The translations under genes were made by a program, and so were the position numbers. From positions 37,167,919 to 37,231,918 of the forward strand of contig OZ022257.1 in NCBI GenBank assembly GCA_963978905.1: DNA of 64,000 nt. Direction: 5' to 3'. This document shows, piece after piece, positions 48,401 to 57,633 of the stretch (position 1 is its first letter; each line of letters starts with the position of its first letter). The DNA comes from Trichostrongylus colubriformis (Eukaryota; Nematoda; Chromadorea; Rhabditida; Trichostrongylidae). The notes beneath the pieces are model-generated. The model was not told the DNA's origin. It saw nothing but the letters and a program-made list of their open reading frames with translations, and ran no database searches.

Positions 48401-49850
48401 GTCGATGCGCAAAGTATGGAAGCTGCCTAACGTTGGCCCGCGGCCCGTCTCCTACAGCGGACAACTCGGAAAGTCTGTGTGTTGGATGCGGATGGGATGC
48501 GATTTCACACCGCAGCGTCGCGCTTTTGAATCAGGGTTTTTTCGCCTATTATCGCTTTTAACCTTGAGTGTTCGCTACGAAATGCTTATTTCCTTGCATC
48601 TTCCTCTTGTTTCGGATCCCTTCCGGTTCCTCTGAGGTAGAATGTAGGCAATGAAACACAAAACGCAAAAAGAATCTTCACTGGTGGGGAGCAAACTTAC
48701 GACCCCGATCCTGCAGATTCGGAACACCACCAGTAAGCCGTGGTGGCCGTTGCTAGCTTAGCAACAGCTGTGCTGATAGCAAAGTGCCTCGCCAATAAGA
48801 TATCACAGGCAGGCTTTGACCACTTTTAATTCGCTTCAAAACAGCCCGTAGCACATCTTTACCGATCAATAGGGGTCCCTATTCAAAGTTCCATGGAAGT
48901 TGGAAGCCCTTCCTGGTAAGTGAAAATCTCAGCAATTTCTAGTAGTCGGTGTATTATATGTCAATAAACGCTCCGCTTTTCGCCCATTTTTGAGAGATGA
49001 AAGACGACGTGTTTCGTTTGGGAGGGACACTATTGTCAAACTCTTCAGATAGCGAAAGGTTGGACGCGACCAGTTTCCTCGACACAATGCCATTCTGATA
49101 GGGAGGGAGGCAATTTTGAAAGAATAGCTTAGACATTGGTAAAATTGGTGCAACGAAACAGTGTGGTTTTATATTTTTCAGAGGGTATTCATGCGAAGTG
49201 GCGTTCACGATCAATTGACAGAGCTCTATTCCGGTCAAACGATAGTTTTCTTTCGGGATGAATTAACAGCTGTTGGACGGACGTATCCTTATGAGCATTA
49301 TGAGCTGCGATTTACATGCAGTAGAACCTAATAGGGCCTATCACGCTTGGATGCCTTCGTGCCTACAGTTATTTGAGGCCATGCATCCAAATCCAAATTC
49401 CAGCATGGGTAAAGCAAGCCACTCACGGCAGGAGAAAATACGAAAAAAAAAATGACTGTGAGTCAGAGATGTGGACTTTACCCTAGCCTATGAGCACGCA
49501 CACATCGCCGTCTTATATTTACATAATCAGGTGGAGGTGAACTACGTGGCCCTCTGCAGAGATTGATTGAGTTCTGATTATTTATACTTCATAGAAAAAT
49601 AAAAAGCTAACAAGCTCTAGTGACTATTTCATTAGACATTATGAATAGCCAAAGAGGACAAACATCTGTAACTGTTTGCCGCTTTTGATGCGAGAAGTAT
49701 TTTGAGTGCATCGCTATTACAAGTTCCACAGCATGAGTTAACATCAGAAGGTCTCAGTAAAGACTCACCATTAGACAAATCGGCCTTGGATGTTTTCTTC
49801 GCTCCAAATACCGATACCCAAGTGGCTACGATGATGAGAAGCAACTTCAT
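39393..49850 (-). CDS. TXNDC12: TXNDC12/AGR-type ER thioredoxin-like protein with Lys/Glu-rich tail and KTEL end (6 exons)
   Basis: Coding exons on the minus strand: 49850-49769, 46609-46496, 41408-41256, 41167-41037, 40953-40408 and 39407-39393; every phase joins cleanly (1,1,1,0,0). The product is about 346 residues. Residues 1-17 are a signal peptide ([17 protein letters not shown]). The thioredoxin fold spans about 28-160 with the redox motif WCGACK (Cys61, Cys64), the block [14 protein letters not shown], and [11 protein letters not shown] with the cis-proline at 111; these match the TXNDC12/AGR family. Residues 161-342 are a Lys/Glu/Asp-rich tail absent from the vertebrate proteins I know. 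The last four residues, KTEL, are an ER-retrieval signal as in AGR2. The likely role is thiol-disulfide exchange on secretory clients in the ER lumen (family knowledge). Introns 1 and 2 (3.2 and 5.1 kb) are filled with repeats. Gene identity is secure; the terminal exon is inferred. Confidence 0.87.
39408..40407 (-). other. Candidate GC-AG intron before the KTEL exon
   Basis: The donor reads AAAAAG|GCAAGC, which fits the GC-AG subclass (consensus AG|GCAAGT) and not GT-AG. The acceptor is TTTTCAG. If the intron is retained, translation adds 13 residues ([13 protein letters not shown]) and stops, losing KTEL. Inside I see no gene, only chance frames. Confidence 0.6.
40661..40828 (-). repeat. 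42-bp coding minisatellite (14-residue repeat) in the Lys/Glu tail
   Basis: Four units with starts 42 bp apart (40661, 40703, 40745, 40787) lie inside exon 5, so the reading frame is kept. Each encodes a 14-residue variant of [14 protein letters not shown]. The unit number is likely to vary between individuals. Confidence 0.75.
41170..41240 (-). repeat. Short direct duplication in the 88-bp intron 3
   Basis: Two adjacent copies of a roughly 30-bp segment containing 'atttcatngcggtg' fill most of the intron between exons 3 and 4 of the TXNDC12-like gene. The duplication lies between the splice sites and does not touch coding sequence. Confidence 0.5.
43638..45122 (-). repeat. Composite satellite-bearing element, copy B (inverted)
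   Basis: Begins ATCCTACTTTATATATTGGG with a TG-rich microsatellite. Then come units with GATAAGG-GCTGATAAG and GTGGGACGG-GACAT, then the segment with GTATCGATAACTGACATATG. It ends beside an ACCAGTTGG MITE at 45123. It fills intron 2 of the TXNDC12-like gene. Confidence 0.7.
45123..45393. mobile_element. ACCAGTTGG MITE, copy 2
   Basis: 271 bp; ends ACCAGTTGGCTGGCGTACAC and the reverse of GTGTGTGCCAGCCAACTGGT. Intronic in the TXNDC12-like gene. Confidence 0.8.
47170..47460 (+). repeat. tRNA-derived SINE-like element, copy 1
   Basis: Contains CCGTGGCTCAGTGGTAGTGC (A-box-like) and AGTTTGCTCCCCACC, ending in TTTTGTGTTTCATGG. An inverted copy lies 1.2 kb away at 48645. Both are in intron 1 of the TXNDC12-like gene. 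Confidence 0.55.
48300..48427. mobile_element. GGCCGC-TTCATACTTTGC MITE, shortest copy, TAA duplication
   Basis: 128 bp, flanked by TAA on both sides (48297-48299, 48428-48430). Ends GGCCGCTTCCATACTTTGCG and the reverse of GCGCAAAGTATGGAAGCTGC. Inside, GACGCCGTCACGCGGGTGAC-type blocks repeat in both directions, so it is almost all stem. The 3-bp duplication points to a PIF/Harbinger-like or related mobiliser. Confidence 0.8.
48645..48910 (-). repeat. tRNA-derived SINE-like element, copy 2 (inverted)
   Basis: Reverse complement shares GGCGAGGCACTT, AGTTTGCTCCCCACC, GTGAAGATTC and TTTTGTGTTTCAT with copy 1. The tRNA-like head has diverged (GGCTTACTGGTGGTG). Confidence 0.55.
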
Positions 49851-49880
49851 AGTGGAGCCGTCTGAGGTAATGGCACTACT

Positions 49881-49893
49881 GCTGAATGAAAAA
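49881..49893 (-). promoter_or_regulatory. Spliced-leader (trans-splice) acceptor upstream of the ATG
   Basis: The minus strand reads TTTTTCATTCAG just ahead of base 49881, about 30 nt before the ATG at 49850. A T-rich acceptor so near the start codon with no partner donor close by is what a nematode SL1 site looks like. Inferred from pattern only. Confidence 0.45.
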
Positions 49894-51338
49894 CGTTGAA
49901 AAGTGCGTAAAGTGAAAGAATACAAGACTAGATTTCGGCATAGCGGAACAAACAAGCCCATACTGCTTTGCACACCAACACACTCCACGGACAAGCTCTT
50001 ATACAGGCTACCAAATACGAAAAGTATGAAAATGAGCTGGTCATCACAGTTTTACCTCGCTACGCCTTTGCGTTGAATGGAGAACTGAAATGGAAAGGAT
50101 CAAGTTCTGGGTAGCGCGAGTGGAATAAGGAGTGTGACCTTGACACGTAGCGCTCAATAGATGCGTGAGAGCGCTACAAGACAGGCCAAGTGAACTGGAA
50201 CACTTGGTTATTGATTATGGATACGAGAAGGCTCTTACAAAGTGACAACACCACTTTTTCGTAACAAGGCTGTCGTCCAGAATCAAACAAGGTGCTAAGT
50301 GCATCGGTTTGGTTTTGGAAGTATTCCCTACGCTTGCGCTGCAGAAGCAATAACAGCAGCCATACCGTACGCATTCATGAGTAGCTGAACAGCTACAGAA
50401 TAATTCAAAAAGATTGTTCATATTTTATTGCTGGAGACGCGGTCTACTTGCAGGAAGAGATCGAAGGCAGTGGCAAAGAAGTTGCTTCAACTACTGCAGA
50501 CGTTTGCCACATGAAATAAGAACCTTCCCGAGTCTTCGATGGTATTTATGTATCTCTTCAAACAGCTTACGAAAGCCTAGAAGTTGCATTCTAGTAATCG
50601 AAGGAATAGTACAGTAAAGATAAACTTTGAATATCTTGCAAAGCTGACTTAAGAAGGAGTTCCACGAAAAGTGACCTTGTGGAACTATGTATACACTTAC
50701 CGAACGATCTTCTTAATCTGCCAGTTAATTCTCCTAATGAAGTTGTGGAAGTTGTTGAGTGCGATCCTCTTAACCGGAGAATGATGCATAATCAAGATGG
50801 TATTACCATTATACAAAGGCCTGTGAACGTCAACCTTGCGTCAAAAAAGTCGTGGCGATGAGCGCGTTCTGAGTGCTGTAGCTGGCAAACCCGATGCTTT
50901 CTCGAACATTATTTCTTTTCAGTAGCTGAAATTCGGGGACGGCAATATAGGATCATTTCAGAAGTAATGTCGGATTTTTCGAACGGACATTTTTTCAAAC
51001 TATGGGTTTGTGCAACAATTCAAATACCTCGAAAGAGTTTGAAACGCTTGGTCTGCTCTACAAGCACGTATATTCACATTCGGGGCGTGCTATGTAGAAT
51101 GGGAACGATTCTCAGCTTGGCAGAGTAGTTGCAGCCGACAAGAATTGTCCGTACCGATAATCGTGTAGAGCACTGCATTTCACTTCGAGGGAATCAATCA
51201 ATCATGTGCCCATATTTGTTGATAACTCTGAACTCCTTCGCAAGATTCATCAAATGGTCGACCGAGAGCTCTCGTCGCTCCTTTTCGAAATTGTAAACCC
51301 TATGATTAATTGAAATAAGCTTATTCCTTCCAATTCCT
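49894..51338. other. No gene recognised upstream of the TXNDC12-like gene
   Basis: Contains its presumed promoter. A Cys-rich minus frame at 50421-50215 has no conserved spacing that I recognise. Confidence 0.4.
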
Positions 51339-51905
51339 TGCTTAAAGGCAGCTTCAGGGGAAATTCGGATGAAAAGTAAAAGAAGTAGTGAATATGAAAG
51401 CCGAGATGTCTAGTAACAGGACAGTGGAGAAAAAACGGATGGAAATGGCCAAAAACCCGAGAAATAGGTCTCCTTCCCACCGTTGGTTCTAGAGCGGACG
51501 ACCTTCCCGTCAGGAGGCGCGTAGTCCGCATAGGTTTTCCACTGGCATTACCAAGACGTAAACATGAAGGGATGTTCGGAAATGCGACAGCATCTATTTT
51601 CATGTGGTGAACTTCAAGCTAAAAGTGAGAAAGCGGTGCGATACTTTCGACCCCGTCGATTTCCTTGACCAACCTTACCGTGACCAACCACTAATCACAT
51701 CGCCTGGAGGCGGGCTGTTCTAAACGAAGGAGGCTTGTCCTGACGAGGCCGCCTCCGCCACAGCTCAAGGGGGCGCCTTCCGCGGGGAATTTCGCCATGC
51801 ATAGACCTTTCAGACCCGTTCTTTTTTTAACTAAATGACTCCTTTTGGGATTTCTCATCACCCACATTACCCCTAACACTGTTTTTAAAGGCACACTCAA
51901 CTATG
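51339..51905 (+). repeat. Dispersed 0.56-kb repeat family, copy 3
   Basis: Most complete copy, AAAGGCAGCTTC through to CACATTACCCCTAACACTGT. All three copies in the window lie in the same orientation. Confidence 0.75.
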
Positions 51906-52959
51906 ACCAGATGATCCGATTTACCTTCTTTGGCGTAGCTTTTTGAGTAACAATCCAGGTTGCGCCCTTTTGCAAAGTCACGGTGGACCTTCACTGCACT
52001 ACACCTGCTCGAACCCCCTTCGACAACACCTATTTCGCTCAGATGACCAATAAGGTAGCTCACAAGTGAGTGCGGTCGGAGTGTGTGCGAGCAGGTGTAG
52101 CGCATGTTGGCCCACCATGATCGCGCAAAAAGGGTGTAACCTAGATAGTTTCCCAAATAACTACTCTCCAAGAAGAAGAGATGACACACTAGCTTATTGT
52201 GGAGTATGCTTTCAACATTGCTGTACGGAACTGAGGACTGTCAGGAGTTTTCTACTGTTCTAGCAGAGGTATTTTTGCTTTTGTTTATAATGACCGCGAT
52301 TCAGATGGGATTTTAGGACCATTGAATAGGGAGGAGTCTAATTGACATTATCTCACAATTCACTTTCAGCGGAGCGCTATCGGTGTATCCTCCTCCCTAC
52401 ACAGCACCTCTTCCCGACATTCACCTAGATTCGACGTCATTATTAATTAACATCGAGTTTGGAAAACAAGCAACGTGACTCCACAGCCAGCCAATCGGTG
52501 CATCTTGAAGAAATATTCAGGGTTAAGTGCATGGTGATTGTATGGTTTTTCCGAAGTGAAATATTATGTAACAGAAACTACCGATTCGACCAATTTTTCT
52601 GGACTAGGTATACACACCACTTAGCCAACCTCAGGATCGGCCCCATTTTGACACACCCACTAAATGATCTCCTCTCTTATAATTTGTTAAAAAAATTGCA
52701 ATTTGGAAAAAAGTTTGAAAAAAATTGAGAAAAAAATGGGAACAATCGACGGAGTCCCAAAAACACGTCGGATGGTGAATGTCACCTCACCTGTTCTGCA
52801 AATTCGCCAAACGAGCTCGGTTTTTACAGGTAATTCTTTGTAAGTACAATGCCGGCCTTAGTGTTCAAAAATAAACGCAGAAAACGCTGATCCGTGTTTT
52901 TCAGTTTATTTATTATAACTCTCCCTCTACGGACAATTTCTGTTCAAATGCATACCAGC

Positions 52960-53330
52960 GCACTCATCTGCTCAAGCTTGACCACTTAGTAACTTCAGAA
53001 GCTGATATCCTGATTGTGATCACCTCACAGCCTCAAAGTGTCGGTGGGCACTCATAAGTGAGTGACATTCACTGTAATTATAAACAGTAAGCAAATGCGT
53101 TCACTGATAGTATTGCACAACATGAGAAATAGACGCCCAGCAAATGAAAAATCGCTACCAACCGACATACCCGAAACCCTAACTATCGATCGCCAAGCCC
53201 AATAGAGACCACTAAAACACAGTTGCTGAAGGGACAATAGATGAAGACATATTACTTCCGTCATCAACGTCAACTAAGGATATAATTGTAAAAAGAACTG
53301 AATTGGCAACCGCCAAGGACTAAGCAGTAA
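52960..53330 (-). repeat. Fragment of the composite element (5' segment only)
   Basis: GCCCAGCAAATG, CGCTACCAACCG and AACTATCGATCGC correspond to the segment at 44750-44830 of copy B. The satellite units are missing. Confidence 0.4.
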
Positions 53331-53402
53331 GTGCTCAGCAAGTGAGCGTTCTTCGTACTCCGATCTCATTAGCTACGGAATGTTTCAACCGTCGAATAGT
53401 AG

Positions 53403-53755
53403 GGCCGCTTTTATACTTGCGCACCGACGGCGACACTAGCGACGACTGGGGCAAAATCGTGTGCCCGCCGCCGGCTACGGCGTCACTCTGGTCATGCGCT
53501 CCGTCTGTACATAGCGCGACCAAAACACATTACTATGGTGAGAGACCACGACTTTGAATTAAAATTTCGAACAGTTTTGCACTATGGCGGGATTAGAATT
53601 CGAATTCGTAGACTTTCGCTACGATCATCATACTGTAGTGTAGTTGGGTTAAGCCTTCTACAAGCGGAGCGCGTCACCAAAGTGTCGCCGCGGTCGGCAG
53701 CGGGCACATGATTTCGCTGCCGTCGCCGACAGTGCGCAAAGTATGAGTATGACCC
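53403..53755. mobile_element. GGCCGC-TTCATACTTTGC MITE, copy 3
   Basis: Inverted ends GGCCGCTTTTATACTTGCGC and the reverse of GTGCGCAAAGTATGAGTATG; about 350 bp; contains the block CATACTGTAGTGTAGTTGGG shared with copy 1. Confidence 0.65.
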
Positions 53756-54205
53756 AACGTCTGATTGTAGAGATACCACTGGGATGGCGCTCACTGCTGC
53801 TGATATCTGAATAGGAACCATCACTTGCCAAACATTGACTCTTAATGGCACACTCCGCGATAATCGCGATAATAGATCAATTCACCCTCTTGGAACAGTT
53901 GATCCATAGGTAACTAGCCATGCTTCACCTTTTTTCGCGTCGCCACGATGCGCTATCACGGCTCTGCACCCTTGAACCCAACACCGGCCATTCTGCTAAG
54001 AAGACCAGTAAGAGGGCTCACATTGTGATAGGCTCTAGCGCTACTGGTATGTCTGTCTGCACGTACATACCTAGCACTACTTGGAGTTCCACCAATTCAG
54101 GAGTCGAAAAATCCGGTTGCCTTTGATATCGAGTACAGAGTATATTCACTTACTGAGCATAGTGCTCAATCTTCATAGGGAACTGGTAATCCATTTGTTG
54201 ACCAA

Positions 54206-54356
54206 GGCAGCGCTTATACTTTGTGGCGCCGGCGTCGCTGTGTGGCTCTGCGCCTCGGCCTGTGCCCCCTGTCTCATTACCTGCATCGTCGCTGCATATT
54301 TCTCGTGCCTCGCTATGAAAATAGCAACGCCCTGCCGGCGCAAAGTATGAACGGAC
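54206..54356. mobile_element. GGCCGC-TTCATACTTTGC MITE, copy 4 (short)
   Basis: Ends GGCAGCGCTTATACTTTGTG and the reverse of GGCGCAAAGTATGAACGGAC; about 150 bp; GC-rich interior. Confidence 0.55.
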
Positions 54357-54785
54357 TTAGAAGGCTACCACTTTTTGCTCCAGGCTTATCGATCTTTACC
54401 TCTTATTGCATCCTTACCTCTTATTATGGTATCGACCATCAGTGTGAATGGCTCAGGAGTGGAGAGTTTTTATCCGGTTAACATTCAGCACATTGGCCAA
54501 AGTGGCCACTATCAGTGCAATAAGTAATAAAGCCAGTGAATGTCACAGTCAGTATAAAAGAGAAGGATGAGACTGGCACTGGACACTAGAACTCCATCTT
54601 GTATACGGTGGACGAGAACGCCGACACGTTCGACGTCACTTTGTTAGCATAATGCTTAGCATAATAAATTTACAACCCATTTCGGAGCGCTTGATAGGAC
54701 GTGGCCTACGGACTTGAGTGAGAGTCTATCAACTTTCACACCCCGCCACACACTCTCACACTCGCCACTCAGGCCACGCTCTATC

Positions 54786-54862
54786 TAGCGCTGTGAAATG
54801 GACTGTATCTATAAGCATAATGCTTAGCATAATAAAATTACAGTCCATTTTGGAGCGCTTGC
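54786..54862. repeat. Short palindromic element, partly duplicated
   Basis: AGCGCTGTGAAATGGACTGT at the left pairs with ACAGTCCATTTTGGAGCGCT at the right. The core AGCATAATGCTTAGCATAAT also occurs at 54646, where a partial copy continues into CCCATTTCGGAGCGCTTG. Confidence 0.7.
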
Positions 54863-54964
54863 CTCTTCAGGAAAAGTGGACAATGACTTCCAAACAATCA
54901 CTGGAGGGCGAGTAAGAAAAGAGGATTAAGTTCCAAGAAGGGACTCAAGGAGGCGCTCAAGATA

Positions 54965-55212
54965 CACTATGACCTATAAGTGTCAGCGCTCTGGAGTCAA
55001 CGCGGAAGGCAAAACGGACTTGGCGACATTTGCATTTTGACGCTCCTTACAGTCCTTATCAGCTGCTATCACTTTCGGTCCAGCACCGCTTGGGTACCCT
55101 TACTACCCCTATACCACTTGTAAATTCGGGGCCCTAGTGTTGCTGTGGAACGAGGTATGGATTCCGCAACAAATAGACGCCCACAGACATAATCAGCGGA
55201 ATATTATATACC
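54965..55212 (+). repeat. Composite element, right-end fragment
   Basis: One satellite unit (TTTTGACGCTCCTTACAG) followed by the conserved end region (TCACTTTCGGTCCAGCACC, GACATAATCAGCGG). Truncated at the left. Confidence 0.5.
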
Positions 55213-55891
55213 AGTTTTAGCTACGCGAAGTACCACGCGCGTCACACAGCACTGGTGGCTGCGGTCTACGCATTAGTTGATTAGAGAACCAATTCAGGAT
55301 ATGATTTAGGTTTAACACAGATAGGAAGAACTTTTTTTACTGATTTCACATTTATGCTGGCGTAATCATCCATTGATGTCACTCATCAGTCATCCTAATC
55401 GGAGTTGTGGGACTGCACATCATGATGATTAGATCAACTATCCAATTTCGATTCTCTGCCCACATCATGATAGCCTACTGAACCGTCCAAAAATGGGTCA
55501 AAAGTTTACATATTATTTTAGCTGTCGCAACTACACACTCTTTGATCGGTCTGCTTCCAACCAGCACTACTCCTCCGACAACCCAGTATACCTAACCGCC
55601 ATCTCATTGTGATGACAACCAGCGCGAAGTCAGCACACTGTCGAAAGCCTGCTGGTGTACGTGATAGGTGTTTATATAAGAGGAAGTGATATCACAACGA
55701 CAATGTGGCCTTAGATTGATACTCCTGCAACGATAAGTATCGCTTTACATTGACACTTTAGCATTTTTTTGGGCTGTCGATTTACCTATCATCCTATAAC
55801 ACCACCACTTACTAGCAGATGGATAGACATACAGACCGACATACAGACCGATACACAAACTGACACAGAAATTTGGTGGTTTATACCTATA

Positions 55892-56160
55892 ACCAGTTGG
55901 CTGACGCACACTTCTGCGCGCAATTCATGGCGATGCTGTGCAAAATGGGTTTGATAGGCCCGACCACAGTTGTGCATGGAATCGAGCGGAAATTTCCTTT
56001 CCTCTACTTTCAGCTGAGCTATTGAATTGGAAAAAAGCATAGAATATGGCGTGATAATAAAGCATTGGTGTCAAAGTCATACTTCAGTCGCTTTGCAACG
56101 AATCCATTTTGCACGTAACCGACATGAATGGCGCGCAGTAGTGTGCGCCAGTCAACTGGT
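55892..56160. mobile_element. ACCAGTTGG MITE, copy 3
   Basis: 269 bp; ends ACCAGTTGGCTGACGCACAC and the reverse of GTGTGCGCCAGTCAACTGGT; interior TGCAAAATGGGTTTGATAGG. Confidence 0.85.
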
Positions 56161-57282
56161 TCAGGTCATCATTGAGAGTTCGGATAGTTTAGACATCGAT
56201 ACTTTTGTATCCGATTGCATCGACTGGTAGCAATTTGTTCACTTGCTGGGCATCTAATTTCTACACATTAATGGTATAATGGTAGATCTATATCTTGATT
56301 ATCGTTGTTTATCGTTTTGTAAACATGCTCACTACTCGGGATTTTACATAGTCTAGCGATCGATACCCAGTGCTGCTGCCAATACCGAATCAAAAAGATT
56401 CCGAGTGAGCCGCTCGCTTCGCTATCACAAATATAGGTTGTATAATGATTATCAATGTAGATCGCAGTATCAAGCGTCATGCACCACTATTTGAAACGCT
56501 AAGCAATTTAGCGGTCGATACATCGGCCAGTGATATCTGAACCTAAACAAAATATGTTCACCAAAGGCACTGAGCATCAGATGCCTTTGCTAAAACGGTC
56601 GCATAGTAATAGCAAATGATGTAAAGGATTTCATCCTGTCCAATTCCTAATGGCTCCTATCAGCCACTGTGACCGCCATCAGTTTCACTGAGGCCCTGTA
56701 CCCAACAATACTATTGAGGTCCCCGTACCCTACAATACCTGCGAATGTGAACATTTGACAGTTAGCCGCAAAAGCGAACCGGCCTTGGTGACATTTTCCT
56801 TCTCACACCCCCTATCGAATGTTATCAACCATTATCACTTTGGATCACCCGCCATTGAAGTTCCTGGCCCACCCTGCTAAACATCTATGAGTGTTAGCGC
56901 TCTAGGATCAATGCGAAAAGCGAAACGGTTTCGACGACCCCAGCCATTTCACGCTCCTTATCGTATCTTATCAACAGTTATCAATGCGGGTCACCCACCA
57001 TTAATGTTCCCGCCCCATCTCGCAAAACACCTATGAGTGTCAGCGATCTAGGATCAAGCCGAAAGGCGAAACGACTTTGGTGGCGCTCGCCTTTTTAGGC
57101 TCGTTATCATTGCGTATCAGCTGCTATCACTTTCGGTCCACCACCGCCTAGGTCCCCCTATCACCCCCTATATCATTTGTAAAATTCAGCATCCCAGCTT
57201 TACTACGACGCGAAATATGAATTTCGTGACAGACAGACGGGCACACACACAGACATACTAAGCCGATTATATAGAGTAGGAT
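56161..57282 (+). repeat. Composite satellite-bearing element, copy C
   Basis: Same order as copy A directly after the MITE: ACATCGATACTTTTGTATCC, then the segment with TCACAAATATAGGTTG, satellite units, TCACTTTCGGTCCACCACC, an ACACACAGACATACTAAGCC microsatellite end and TATATAGAGTAGGAT. It is the most complete copy besides A. Confidence 0.75.
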
Positions 57283-57633
57283 GGGGGGATAGTAGTTTAG
57301 TGAGCCCAACCCCGAATGACTTGCTGTTTCATATATTACCAAAGCTCCAGCAGCGAAGTTCGATGGTAAGCTTCTCTCGTAAAAGCACCTTGTTGATTTA
57401 GTTATCAAGTAAGAGAGAACAACACGTTCTCACAAAAGAACTAGTTGAATTAACAAGTTTTTTTGCATATCGATTCCGTGAGCAAGAATCTGGAAAAAGA
57501 AGTTCATTGCGAAGGAACTACAATGAAAGAAAAGCAATAGCGAATTGGTCGACACGCAGACAACACTATCGACTGCTTAACAACGAAATCGATTGTCTGA
57601 AGGCCGTTCTATAAATTTTGAAAAATGTATTCT

